Origin: UBA6144 sp964399165
GTDB taxonomy: Bacteria; Bdellovibrionota; Bacteriovoracia; Bacteriovoracales; Bacteriovoracaceae
Direction of reading: 5' to 3'
DNA length: 64,000 nt
NCBI GenBank assembly: GCA_964399165.1
Contig: CAYNPO010000014.1
Span: 29,391 to 93,390, forward strand
Part shown: positions 1-8,303 of the stretch, one piece after another
Position numbering within the stretch: position 1 is the stretch's first letter
Layout: each line of letters starts with the position of its first letter
Notes under the pieces: model-generated
What the model was told of the DNA's origin: nothing
Seen by the model: the letters and a program-made list of their open reading frames with translations, nothing else
The model's database searches: none
Translations under genes and position numbers: made by a program

Positions 1-1329
1 CCTGAAGACTGGCCGTGCGGGATCTCCGATGAGGAAATTCGCATAGCCTTGTTCCAAGCCTGCCGCATAGACGGGCAGGCAAGCCTCGAAGGCGGTGAGG
101 AAAAAGGAGGTTTCGTTTTCTCCGTGGGAGAAGCACGGGACGAATACACCTTGGAAGAGGACGCCCCGTTTGATCATTTCTTGCATGAACAAGGTACGCA
201 GGCCGGCGTCGGCGGCGCCTGTATTGTCTGTGAAGGCGAAGCCAAGCATCCAGGGGGTATCCGTTACCTTGATGGAAGAAGCCAAACCCGCTTTCGCGAG
301 GGCAGCGCGAACGCCGTCTCTAACCTTCGCCCCGGCGGCGTGGTTGTGCGCGACCACATTCTTCTCGCGGAATTCGGCGATGGTGGCGAGGCAGGCAGCC
401 ATAGCGTGGGTTTCGCCCCCGTGGGTAGAAGAAATGAGGAAGACTTTTTCCTGCCCATGGCGGCGGATGCCACCCAACTCCATTATGTCTTTTTTGCCCG
501 TCAGAGCACAGAACGAAAAGCCGTTGGCGATACCTTTACCCCAGGTAGCCAAGTCCGGCGCGAGGCGTCCCTTGGCGATGGAACCGGGAAAGGCTGTTTT
601 GAAGCCGGTGATCATCTCGTCCATGATGGAGAGGGCACCGTAGCGGTGGCAGAGGCTGGTGATCTGGTCGAAGTAGTCAGGGGCGGGGGGATCGAACTGC
701 GCGCGCTCCGGTTCCGAGATCACGCAGGCGATCTTTCCCGGGTGTTCCAGAAATAGCCTTTCCAGCGCCGCTAGGTCCCCAGAAGGGAAGGTGAAGGCCA
801 TTTCTTTCCAAGGGCCTGGCACTCCTCGATCGCAGGCGGTGCTGCCGATGAACCAATCATCGTAGGAAAAGAACGGGTGGTCGGAGGGAAAAGCCACATG
901 AGTGCGACCGGTGTGCGCCCGCGCCAGCTTGACTGCGGCGGTGGTAGCGGTGGAACCGTTCTTGGCGAACTTGATCATGTCGTGGCCGGGTACCAGCGAG
1001 AGAAAACTCTCTGCCATGGTTTTCTCCAGAACCGATGGCCGCTGGAAATTTACCCCGTTTTCCAACTCGGCCCTCACCGCGTTGAGGACCGGCCGGTAGG
1101 CGTGGCCGAGACTCACGGAGGTGAGGCCCATCGAGCAGTCCAGAAACTTGTTGCCATCCACGTCCCACAGCCAAGCCCCTTCACCGCGACGGATGGCGGC
1201 GGGTGCGAGCCAGGGGAACTGGTCGTCCCCCTTGCTGTAGGTGTGGGCACCACCAGGAATGAGGTCGTGTACACGCTCGCGGTAGGCGAACGAAGCGGTG
1301 AAGTTTTTTTCGCTCAGGAGGTCAGCCAC
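1..1329 (-). CDS. Class III (glutamate-1-semialdehyde-type) PLP aminotransferase, C-terminus outside window
   Basis: Read by translating the reverse strand: 443 uninterrupted codons run from a GTG at 1329 to the window edge, so the 3' end is missing. The product has the fold-type I, class III aminotransferase pattern: N-terminal YRERVHDLIPGGAHTYSKG, then a DVDGNKFLD block, IMDEMITGF for the cofactor-binding Asp, and TWGKGIANGF containing the presumed PLP lysine. A purine-rich AAGGGAG stands about 6 bp before the GTG. The start overlaps the stop of the SpsF-like gene by 8 bp, so the two are probably translationally coupled. In such loci this family usually acts on a nucleotide or free sugar ketone rather than in haem synthesis (inference). 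The exact substrate cannot be told. Confidence 0.85.
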   Translation of the reverse strand, partial: MADLLSEKNFTASFAYRERVHDLIPGGAHTYSKGDDQFPWLAPAAIRRGEGAWLWDVDGNKFLDCSMGLTSVSLGHAYRPVLNAVRAELENGVNFQRPSVLEKTMAESFLSLVPGHDMIKFAKNGSTATTAAVKLARAHTGRTHVAFPSDHPFFSYDDWFIGSTACDRGVPGPWKEMAFTFPSGDLAALERLFLEHPGKIACVISEPERAQFDPPAPDYFDQITSLCHRYGALSIMDEMITGFKTAFPGSIAKGRLAPDLATWGKGIANGFSFCALTGKKDIMELGGIRRHGQEKVFLISSTHGGETHAMAACLATIAEFREKNVVAHNHAAGAKVRDGVRAALAKAGLASSIKVTDTPWMLGFAFTDNTGAADAGLRTLFMQEMIKRGVLFQGVFVPCFSHGENETSFFLTAFEACLPVYAAGLEQGYANFLIGDPARPVFR

Positions 1330-2050
1330 GCATGCTCCCTTGGTTGCGCTCGTGGTGGTGGTTTAAGGCCCGAAGGCTCGCATCCTCCCGCAAGCTGCGG
1401 ACGTAGTCCTCCCACGGGGCGTCGGGACCGTGCCGCTCCAGGAGTTTTTCCACCAACTGGAGGTCTTCCGGCAAGTCGACCGTCATGCGCAGGCCTGAAT
1501 CGTCCCGGGACTGCGTGACGTTGAGGATCGCGAAACCGTGAGCAGGATCTCGCAGGAACGGGGTTACGTGCTCGCGCTCGAAGGGGTGCTGGGCTTCCCG
1601 CCAGGCTTTCTCGAGGGCCTTGAAGGTGAATACTTCTGTGTCCAGACCGTCCGCGAATGTCGGGGGGGCGATGTTGCTGGTGTAGTCTGCGCCCCCGTCA
1701 AGGTGGGCCTTCACTACGCGGTCCACCATGGAGCCATCATTCAACGGGCAGTCGGAAGTCACCCGCACCACGTGATCCACCCCCATGCCTGCCGCCGCCT
1801 GGTAAAAGCGATCCAAGACGTCTTGAGTCGATCCCCGGTATCCCAGAAATCCCGCTTGTCGGGCCTCTTCCGCGATCGCGGCGGCCTCGGGTTCCATTGT
1901 GGTGGCCACAAGGAAATGGGTGGGAAGACGGGCGCGCTTCAATCGCCTAAGGTGGAGGCTTAGCATGGTGCCATCCGCGATTTTCTGCAAAACTTTCCCG
2001 GGAAAACGGGAGGAGCCATAGCGGGCCTGGGTGATCAGTAAGATCTTCAC
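1322..2050 (-). CDS. SpsF-like cytidylyltransferase family protein
   Basis: A 242-residue protein of the SpsF / acylneuraminate cytidylyltransferase superfamily (GT-A fold nucleotidyl transfer). The N-terminus ITQARYGSSRFPGKVL is the SpsF form of the nucleotide-binding loop, followed by FLVATT and VRVTSDCPL with the metal-binding Asp. Translation starts at GTG 2050, overlapping the TGA of the aldo/keto reductase (GTGA). The family is known to activate sugars as CMP or related nucleotides. Here it forms a module with an aldo/keto reductase and an aminotransferase, which suggests an activated amino sugar or amino sugar acid (inference). It is clearly distinct from the NeuA-type protein at 32404. 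Confidence 0.85.
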   Translation of the reverse strand: MKILLITQARYGSSRFPGKVLQKIADGTMLSLHLRRLKRARLPTHFLVATTMEPEAAAIAEEARQAGFLGYRGSTQDVLDRFYQAAAGMGVDHVVRVTSDCPLNDGSMVDRVVKAHLDGGADYTSNIAPPTFADGLDTEVFTFKALEKAWREAQHPFEREHVTPFLRDPAHGFAILNVTQSRDDSGLRMTVDLPEDLQLVEKLLERHGPDAPWEDYVRSLREDASLRALNHHHERNQGSMRG

Positions 2051-2883
2051 GTGTTAGCCCACTGCCGGGGATCGATCACCCTCGGGTCGGTTTCTGCCAA
2101 GGAGGAGAAATCCGCTCGGGCGGCGGTGGCGAAGGCGGCATGCACTTGCTCAAGTTCACGCGCGGTGGTGGCACCCACCACCGCACAAGTAATGTGGGGA
2201 TGGTTGGCGACGCAGCCTGCCGCAAGCGCGAGGGGGGAGGTTCCGAGGTCAAGTGCCCGGCGCTGGAATCGTTCGTGTGCCGCGCTCAGGATGGAGTTAG
2301 GTCGGGCGGGAGGGGCCAACAAGAGTCCCTGCAGGAAAATCGAACGTGCGTGGATCTCCACTCCACCGCGGGCGAGATTCGCCAGCAAACCCCCTTCGTC
2401 AAAAGATTGGTTGAGTGCGTTGTAAGGGAGTTGCACCAGGTCTGCTCCCACCTCGTCCATGATGCGGACGAGTTCGCGTGGTTCGTAGACCGAGACCCCG
2501 GTCATTTGCGCCAGGCCTTCGCCTTTGAGTCGGCGGAACATCTCCCGGTAGGCCTCCGGCTGCGCCAGCACGTCTGACGGGTCGTGCGCTAGAACAGCAT
2601 GGAAACCCGCCACCCCAAGCGTCTGCGCGTCTGCCCGCATCTCTGCCTCGGCGGTGGACAGAGTTTTAAACTTGTTGATGAAGCGGAAGGGGCGGGGTGT
2701 GGGGAGTGAAGCGCCCAACACGGCCACCGCCTCACCGTAGACGTGGGATGTGTCCAACGTGCGGATTCCCAATGTGCGGGCGCGCTCCAGCAGGCCAGCC
2801 GCGGCGGGGCCCGTCACCTGGCCTGCAGAATTGGTGATGCCGTAGGGGAGTCCCAGTTGGACCGTGCCCAGCACCAGCTCCAT
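2047..2883 (-). CDS. Aldo/keto reductase family protein
   Basis: A 278-residue (beta/alpha)8 NAD(P)H-dependent reductase. It opens with LVLGTVQLGLPYGI, typical of the bacterial AKR group found in polysaccharide loci. LDTSHVYGEA contains the Asp and Tyr of the catalytic tetrad and NKFK the lysine; VLAHDPSDV supplies the histidine region. The start chosen is ATG 2883, which forms TGATG with the stop of wbpE; a GTG three codons upstream (2892) would overlap by 10 bp and is less like family N-termini. It probably reduces a keto-sugar intermediate used by the neighbouring aminotransferase and cytidylyltransferase (inference). Confidence 0.87.
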   Translation of the reverse strand: MELVLGTVQLGLPYGITNSAGQVTGPAAAGLLERARTLGIRTLDTSHVYGEAVAVLGASLPTPRPFRFINKFKTLSTAEAEMRADAQTLGVAGFHAVLAHDPSDVLAQPEAYREMFRRLKGEGLAQMTGVSVYEPRELVRIMDEVGADLVQLPYNALNQSFDEGGLLANLARGGVEIHARSIFLQGLLLAPPARPNSILSAAHERFQRRALDLGTSPLALAAGCVANHPHITCAVVGATTARELEQVHAAFATAARADFSSLAETDPRVIDPRQWANT

Positions 2884-3965
2884 CAGAGGCACTTCAGGAC
2901 GGCGGCAACCACCTTGTCTTGGCTGGCTTCGTCCAAGTAGGGGTGCATAGGAAGACTGACCACGCGCTCCGCGGCCCGCTCGGCGTGCGGGAAATCTCCC
3001 TTCTTGTGCCCCATTCCCCGATAAACCGGCTGGAGGTGCAAGGGCGTGGGGTAATGGACGGCCGTGGGGATGCCCAGCTCCGTCATGCGCTTGATGAATC
3101 CCTCGCGGTCGTCTACCTCGATGGTGTACTGGCCATAGACGTTGGTGTAGCCGGCGGGCAGGGCCTGGGTGCGCGCTTTCCCCTTGAGAAGTTCCGTGTA
3201 GCGTGCGCCGATGCGTGCACGCTTCTCGACTTCCGCGGGGAAGATTTCCATCTTCGCCAGCAAGATAGCCGCCTGGAGCGTGTCGATGCGGCCATTGATG
3301 CCAATACGGGTATGGTGGTAGCGCTTTTCCTGCCCGTGCAGGCGGATCTCACGCATCGCCTGCGCCAGAGCGTCGTCATCGGTGAAGGTAGCACCGCCGT
3401 CCCCATAACCGCCCAATGGCTTAGATGGGAAGAAGCTGGTGCAGCCGAACTTCGAGAGCGCGCAGGACTTCTTGCCTTTGTAAGTGGCTCCGAAGCTTTG
3501 GGCGGCGTCCTCGATGACGGGAAGCGCCCCGGCAGCGGCATCGAGGGCATCCATGTCTGGGCATAGTCCATAGAGGCTGACAGGCATGATGGCCTTGGTG
3601 CGTGGAGTGATCGCGCCTTGGACCCGGGCGGGATCAATGTTGTAAGTCGTGGGGTCAATGTCCACGAACACTGGCTTGGCGCCTGCCAACGAAATCATTT
3701 CCCCCGTGGCGAAGAAGGTAAATGGCGTGGTGATCACCTCATCGCCTGCGCCGATGCCCAGGGCCATAAGGGGGAGGAGCAGTGCGTCAGTTCCGCTTGA
3801 ATTAGCGATGCAATGCTTAGCTCCCACATATTTCGCCAATTTATCCTCGAGCTCTTTGACTTCAGGCCCCATGATGTACTGGCCGTGCGCCAAAACACGT
3901 TGGATCCCCTCGTTGAGAGCGCCCGAGATGAGTTTCTGCTGGGTCTTCAGATCGATGAATTCCAT
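2883..3965 (-). CDS. wbpE: UDP-2-acetamido-3-keto-glucuronate transaminase (WbpE/WlbC type)
   Basis: A 360-residue DegT/DnrJ/EryC1/StrS sugar aminotransferase. The N-terminus MEFIDLKTQQ with GQYIMGPEV, the ANSSGTDAL block, EDAAQSFGA and the PLP lysine near residue 182 in FPSKPLGGYGDGGA match the WbpE/WlbC group, which installs the 3-amino group of UDP-GlcNAc3NA. The start is set at ATG 3965 because AGAGGG lies 9 bp upstream; a longer reading to 4007 would add 14 unlikely residues. It is divergent from wbpB with 62 bp between them, consistent with one pathway. Family assignment is firm; the substrate rests on the wbpB and wbpD neighbours. Confidence 0.88.
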   Translation of the reverse strand: MEFIDLKTQQKLISGALNEGIQRVLAHGQYIMGPEVKELEDKLAKYVGAKHCIANSSGTDALLLPLMALGIGAGDEVITTPFTFFATGEMISLAGAKPVFVDIDPTTYNIDPARVQGAITPRTKAIMPVSLYGLCPDMDALDAAAGALPVIEDAAQSFGATYKGKKSCALSKFGCTSFFPSKPLGGYGDGGATFTDDDALAQAMREIRLHGQEKRYHHTRIGINGRIDTLQAAILLAKMEIFPAEVEKRARIGARYTELLKGKARTQALPAGYTNVYGQYTIEVDDREGFIKRMTELGIPTAVHYPTPLHLQPVYRGMGHKKGDFPHAERAAERVVSLPMHPYLDEASQDKVVAAVLKCL

Positions 3966-4027
3966 GGCGTTTTTCCCTCTGGAAAGGCTAGTATCTGACT
4001 CTCGCAATCCGTGAAGGGAGTGTCTAG
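3966..4027. promoter_or_regulatory. Divergent promoter region between wbpE and wbpB
   Basis: These 62 bp separate two divergent genes of one pathway and must hold both translation start signals and, most likely, both promoters. On the plus strand TAGTAT resembles a -10 box; on the minus strand the overlapping GATACT is a similar match. No convincing -35 partner is seen in either direction. AGAGGG serves wbpE and AAGGGAG serves wbpB as ribosome binding sites. Confidence 0.35.
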
Positions 4028-4990
4028 ATGAAGAATTTCGCCGTTATCGGGGTGGGCGGTTATATTGCCCCCCGCCACCTGGAAGCGATCGTAAAAACCG
4101 GCAACCGGATCGTGGCCGCACTAGACCCCAACGACTCCGTCGGCATCTTGGACCGCTTCGCCCCCGACGCCCGCTTTTTCACCAGCCCTGAGGATTTCGA
4201 GGCTTACCTCCAAGACATCAAGGGGACCGGGGATGAAGTCCATTTCGTCAGCATCTGCTCCCCCAATCATCTCCACGCTAGCCACATCAAGATGGCCTTC
4301 CGCCACGGCGCCAACGCCATTTGCGAGAAGCCCATCGTACTGACCATCGACGAGATCGAGGAACTCAAGGGTCTGGAGAAACAGACTGGGTGCCAGGTCT
4401 ACACCATTCTCCAGCTGCGCGTTCACGACGCCATCCTGGCACTCAAGAACAAGATCGCGCGGTCAGGCAAGGCCATCCACGACATCGAGCTGACCTACAT
4501 CACCTCCCGCGGTGACTGGTACCACCGTTCTTGGAAGGGAGACGACCGCAAGTCCGGTGGGCTCACCACCAACATTGGGGTGCACTTCTTCGACATGATC
4601 ACCTGGATCTTCGGACACCCCTCCTCCAGCCGCGTGATGGCCAAGACCCAGACGTGCGCCGCCGGGGCGCTGGAGCTTGAGCGCGCCAGCGTGAAATGGT
4701 TCCTTTCCGTGGACCGTGCGCACTTGCCTCCCCAGGCAGGCTCGAAGACCACCTTCCGTAGCCTCAAGATCGACGGTGAGGAGTTTGAATTCTCCGAGGG
4801 GTTCACCGACCTGCATGTGGTGGTCTACAAGTCCATCCTCGGCGGAATGGGGTACGGTCTCAACGACGTCTCCCCCGCCATCCGAATCGTGGAAGGTATC
4901 CGCCACATGGAGCCAGAGCGCTCCGATGAGGTTTTCTTGCACTCGCTTGCGGGCGGTTGTCACGAACGCCACGTCACTGCCAGCTGGTGA
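4028..4990 (+). CDS. wbpB: UDP-N-acetyl-2-amino-2-deoxyglucuronate 3-dehydrogenase (WbpB/WlbA)
   Basis: A 320-residue Gfo/Idh/MocA oxidoreductase. The N-terminus MKNFAVIGVGGYIAPRHLEAI closely follows the WbpB/WlbA signature, where GYIAPRH forms part of the NAD site. ICEKP holds the catalytic lysine, and ITSRGDWYHRSWKGD, NIGVHFFD and FSEGFTDLH are group-specific blocks. The enzyme oxidises C3 of UDP-GlcNAcA so that WbpE can transaminate it. AAGGGAG precedes the ATG. The first enzyme of the route, the UDP-GlcNAc 6-dehydrogenase WbpA, is not in this window and must be supplied from elsewhere. Confidence 0.93.
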   Translation: MKNFAVIGVGGYIAPRHLEAIVKTGNRIVAALDPNDSVGILDRFAPDARFFTSPEDFEAYLQDIKGTGDEVHFVSICSPNHLHASHIKMAFRHGANAICEKPIVLTIDEIEELKGLEKQTGCQVYTILQLRVHDAILALKNKIARSGKAIHDIELTYITSRGDWYHRSWKGDDRKSGGLTTNIGVHFFDMITWIFGHPSSSRVMAKTQTCAAGALELERASVKWFLSVDRAHLPPQAGSKTTFRSLKIDGEEFEFSEGFTDLHVVVYKSILGGMGYGLNDVSPAIRIVEGIRHMEPERSDEVFLHSLAGGCHERHVTASW

Positions 4991-4995
4991 GCGTC

Positions 4996-5565
4996 ATGGC
5001 CTACCAAGCGCACCCCACCGCCATCATCGATGAGGGGGCCCAGGTGGGCGACGGGTGCCGGGTGTGGCATTGGGTCCACATTTCAGCCAAGGCCAAGATC
5101 GGCAAGAGCTGCTCCTTCGGACAGAACGTCTTTGTAGGCAACAACGTTACGATTGGCGACAACTGCAAAATCCAGAACAACGTCTCGATCTACGACAACG
5201 TTCACCTCGAGAGCGACGTTTTCTGTGGTCCCAGCATGGTCTTCACAAACGTCTATAACCCGCGCTCCCAGTTCACGCGCAAGGACGAGTACCGCGACAC
5301 ACACGTGAAAAAGGGTGCCACCATCGGCGCCAATGCCACCGTCGTGTGCGGCGTGACCTTGGGCGAGTATTGCTTCATCGCTGCTGGCGCGGTGGTGAAC
5401 CGCGACGTTCGGCCCTACGCCCTCATGGGCGGCGTGCCCGCGCGGCAGCTGGGATGGATGAGCCGCTTCGGTGAACGCATCAAGTTCGGCGCCGACGGTT
5501 CCTACACCTGCCCCCACACCGGGGACGTCTATCGTTTGCGGGGCGACCATGTGGAGCTGGGCTGA
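4996..5565 (+). CDS. wbpD: UDP-3-amino-GlcNAcA N-acetyltransferase (WbpD/WlbB), left-handed beta-helix
   Basis: A 189-residue hexapeptide-repeat acetyltransferase. Repeats of the [LIV]-G-x4 type run through most of the protein (for example IGKSCSFGQNVFVGNNVTIG), and GPSMVFTNVYNPRS is the loop bearing the catalytic region of the WbpD/WlbB group. It uses acetyl-CoA to acetylate the 3-amino group, giving UDP-GlcNAc3NAcA. The start is taken at ATG 4996, 5 bp after the wbpB stop, because the protein then begins MAYQAHPTAIID like relatives; a reading from 4957 would overlap wbpB. The 3' end overlaps the ABC transporter start by 17 bp. Confidence 0.9.
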   Translation: MAYQAHPTAIIDEGAQVGDGCRVWHWVHISAKAKIGKSCSFGQNVFVGNNVTIGDNCKIQNNVSIYDNVHLESDVFCGPSMVFTNVYNPRSQFTRKDEYRDTHVKKGATIGANATVVCGVTLGEYCFIAAGAVVNRDVRPYALMGGVPARQLGWMSRFGERIKFGADGSYTCPHTGDVYRLRGDHVELG

Positions 5566-7282
5566 GCTGAAGCGGGCACCTAGCCTCGTCCGCGAGGTTC
5601 TTACGGTCATGGGTGAGCGTGTTTCGCGGCTGATGGTCTTCTCCGTGGTCCTTGGGGTGAGCTGGTCCTTCCTTGAGGCTGGATTCGCCATGATCCTCCA
5701 GGGTTTTCTTGTGGCCATCGGTTTGGTGCCACGGGAGAACTCCCTTCTCCCGGTTTGGTACCCTGCCGACTTGCCGTCTTGCCTCGCTTTCCTAGCGGTG
5801 GCCGGGTTAGCCAAGGCGCTATTGGTTGTCTTGAAGAGCTACGCCCGCACCGCTGCCTCAAACATGTTCCTGTACCAGCAGCGCAAGCGCTTTTTCCGGC
5901 ACGCCATGGCCAATGCTGCGTCGGAATCAACCCAAAAGATCTCCTCGTTCCTCTCTGACACGGTTTCAAAATCTGGGGGCTTTGCCTCCGCGGCCGTGAC
6001 AGGCTTGGCGTCAACCGTAACTGCCGTCCTGGTCCTGGTCCTGTGTTTCGGGGTCGCGCCCCGTCACACTCTGCTTGCTCTCGTCATCTCGGCCGTTGCG
6101 CTGATTCCGTTCCAATGGTTGGCGCGAAAGGTTGGGACGCTGGGGCAGGAGGCGAAGAAGAGCAGCCATCAAGCGTGGCAAGTGATCCTGCAGAGTTTTC
6201 GTAACTATTTCTTCTTGCGCCTCACCGGCACCACCACTGGAGCGGTCAAGGAAGTCGATCGCGAACTTCTCGCCTATTACCGCCTGAACCAATCCTACTC
6301 GCTCCTTGCCGCTCTACGGGCAGGTTTGCCGCACGCCCTGGGCGTATTGGTCGTGGTGGCCGTGAGCATACTGGAGCACGGCTCGCCGGACTTCCGTCCC
6401 GCGGTGCTGCTGTCTTTCGTCTATCTCTTCACGCGTTTCGCTGGGCTGCTTTCCGAAGTCAACGCGAGCTCGGTCAGCATGCGTTTCTTGTGGCCCAACT
6501 TCCGGGAGATGCTCGAGCGTTACCGGCACGGCTTTCCGGATGCTGAACCGGCGGACACCGCTTCCGGGGTCGCCAGGTCGGGTGAGACTCAGCTTTCTAT
6601 CCGCTTGGAAGATGTTTGGTATCGCTACCCCTCCTCAGAGCGTTACGTGCTGGAGGCGCTGTCTTTGGAGTTCCGCGAAGGCGAGGCACTGATGCTCAAG
6701 GGCGAATCGGGGGTGGGCAAAAGCACGCTCGTTGCGATTCTCTTGGGAGTTTTACGTCCCACCCGTGGCCGCGTGTTGCTGAATGGACGTGAGGTACCGG
6801 ACATGTTGCCTGAGCTTTCGCGCCTGGTTGGTTATGTCGGGCCAGAGCCCTACATGGTCACGGGAACCGTTCGCGAGAATCTGATGTACGGGTTGCCGCC
6901 GGAAGAAACTTCGTGCCTCACTGACGACGACCTGTACGCAGCCCTCACCACCGCCCGTGCCGCAGACTTCGTGAACGCTTTCCCCCGCCGCCTGGATGAG
7001 CACATGCATGAGCATGTTCAGCTCTCCACCGGCCAGCGCCAGCGCCTTTCGATCGCTCGCGCTCTGCTGCGCAAGCCGCGCGTGTTGGTGTTGGACGAGG
7101 CGACCGCAAATTTGGACCGAGCCACCGAGCTGGCACTGATAAAGGATTTTGAATCTTTGCTCAAGCAAGGTGTGGGTCTTCTGATCGTCACGCACCGGGA
7201 TAGCTTCGATGACCTAGCAACGAAGAAAGTGTTAATGGAACGTTCCGTCCTCGTCATGGTGGACGAAAAACAAGTGCATTGA
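5549..7282 (+). CDS. ABC exporter, fused membrane and ATPase domains (MsbA/PglK-like half transporter)
   Basis: A 577-residue half transporter. Residues about 25-310 hold around six membrane segments (for example ASTVTAVLVLVLCFGV). The ATPase domain follows: Walker A GESGVGKST near 385-393, signature LSTGQRQRL near 492-500, Walker B VLVLDEA near 512-518 and H-loop THRD near 548-551. The Q-loop region reads GYVGPEP, so the usual glutamine appears to be replaced. The ATG at 5549 overlaps wbpD by 17 bp. In this context it probably flips a lipid-linked oligosaccharide, as PglK does, or exports another lipid; the locus also has two Wzx-type flippases. Substrate is not determined by the sequence. 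Confidence 0.85.
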   Translation: MWSWAELKRAPSLVREVLTVMGERVSRLMVFSVVLGVSWSFLEAGFAMILQGFLVAIGLVPRENSLLPVWYPADLPSCLAFLAVAGLAKALLVVLKSYARTAASNMFLYQQRKRFFRHAMANAASESTQKISSFLSDTVSKSGGFASAAVTGLASTVTAVLVLVLCFGVAPRHTLLALVISAVALIPFQWLARKVGTLGQEAKKSSHQAWQVILQSFRNYFFLRLTGTTTGAVKEVDRELLAYYRLNQSYSLLAALRAGLPHALGVLVVVAVSILEHGSPDFRPAVLLSFVYLFTRFAGLLSEVNASSVSMRFLWPNFREMLERYRHGFPDAEPADTASGVARSGETQLSIRLEDVWYRYPSSERYVLEALSLEFREGEALMLKGESGVGKSTLVAILLGVLRPTRGRVLLNGREVPDMLPELSRLVGYVGPEPYMVTGTVRENLMYGLPPEETSCLTDDDLYAALTTARAADFVNAFPRRLDEHMHEHVQLSTGQRQRLSIARALLRKPRVLVLDEATANLDRATELALIKDFESLLKQGVGLLIVTHRDSFDDLATKKVLMERSVLVMVDEKQVH

Positions 7283-7292
7283 GGGTTTTCGC

Positions 7293-8303
7293 ATGGAACT
7301 GAAAGGCAAACGTTTCTTGGTCATCGGCGGCGCTGGCTTCATCGGTTCCCACGTGGTGGACCAACTACTTCAGGAGGACGTGAAAGAAGTCGTGATCTAC
7401 GACAACTTCTTCCGGGGCCGACAGGACAACATCGAGCGCGCCTTGCGTGACCCCCGCTGTACCCTCTTCCCCCATGGCGGCGACATTCTTTACCCGGACA
7501 TCTTGGCTAAAGCGATGGAAGGCATAGATGGAGTTTTCCACCTAGCCGCCCTGTGGATTCTCCAGTGCCACGAGTATCCTCGCACCGCCTTCGAGGTGAA
7601 CGTGCAGGGCACCTATAACGTGATCGAGGCTGTGATCAAGACAGGTGTCAAGCGCGTGGTCTACTCCTCCAGCGCCTCCGTCTACGGCAACGCCCTCGAA
7701 CTCCCCATGACCGAGGACCACCCCTACAACAACTTCACCTTCTATGGCGCCAGCAAGATCGCCGGCGAGCACTTCTTCAAATCGCTGGCCGACCGCTATA
7801 AGTTCGAGTGGGCGGGCCTGCGCTACATGAACGTCTACGGTCAGCGCCAGGACTACACCGGCGCCTACACCGCGGTCATGCACAAGGTGCTGGACCGGAT
7901 CGAGGCGGGCCAGCGCCCCCAGGTCTACGGGGACGGCAGCCAGCAGTACGACTTCATCTCCGTTGAGGACATCGCCCGTTGTAACATCCTGGCGATGAAG
8001 GCCCAGGTTTCCGGAGAATGTTATAACGTGGGACGCGGCATCGGCACCTCCATCAAGGAGCTCACCGAAGTCCTGCTCAAGATCACCAAATCCAAGCTTG
8101 AGATCGAGTACATGCCACAAGGGCTGACCTTCGTCACCAACCGCATTGGCTGCCCCGAGAAGGCTAAGAAGGATCTGGGCTTCGAGTGGAAGATCGACCT
8201 GGACGAGGGCATGCGCCGGCTTGTGGAGTGGCGTGACGCCGACCGAGCGGGCCTGGAGGCTCGCCGTACCCAGGTGAAAGGGGTGGGCCATGACAACCGT
8301 TAA
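7293..8303 (+). CDS. NAD-dependent epimerase/dehydratase (extended SDR)
   Basis: A 336-residue extended SDR. GGAGFIGSHV near residues 12-21 is the NAD-binding glycine motif, SSSASVYG carries the catalytic Ser/Thr region and YGASK the catalytic Tyr-x-x-x-Lys. The blocks AALWILQCHEYPR and YMNVYGQRQDYTGAY mark a subgroup commonly seen beside DegT aminotransferases in glycan loci and often labelled UDP-glucose 4-epimerase without proof. It overlaps the following aminotransferase by 14 bp, so the pair probably makes one amino sugar nucleotide (inference). The reaction, epimerase or dehydratase, cannot be assigned. Confidence 0.85.
   Translation: MELKGKRFLVIGGAGFIGSHVVDQLLQEDVKEVVIYDNFFRGRQDNIERALRDPRCTLFPHGGDILYPDILAKAMEGIDGVFHLAALWILQCHEYPRTAFEVNVQGTYNVIEAVIKTGVKRVVYSSSASVYGNALELPMTEDHPYNNFTFYGASKIAGEHFFKSLADRYKFEWAGLRYMNVYGQRQDYTGAYTAVMHKVLDRIEAGQRPQVYGDGSQQYDFISVEDIARCNILAMKAQVSGECYNVGRGIGTSIKELTEVLLKITKSKLEIEYMPQGLTFVTNRIGCPEKAKKDLGFEWKIDLDEGMRRLVEWRDADRAGLEARRTQVKGVGHDNR

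Noticed and set aside
1538..1963. Plus-strand open frame over the SpsF-like gene
   Set aside because: The minus-strand frame has clear cytidylyltransferase motifs; the plus frame has none.
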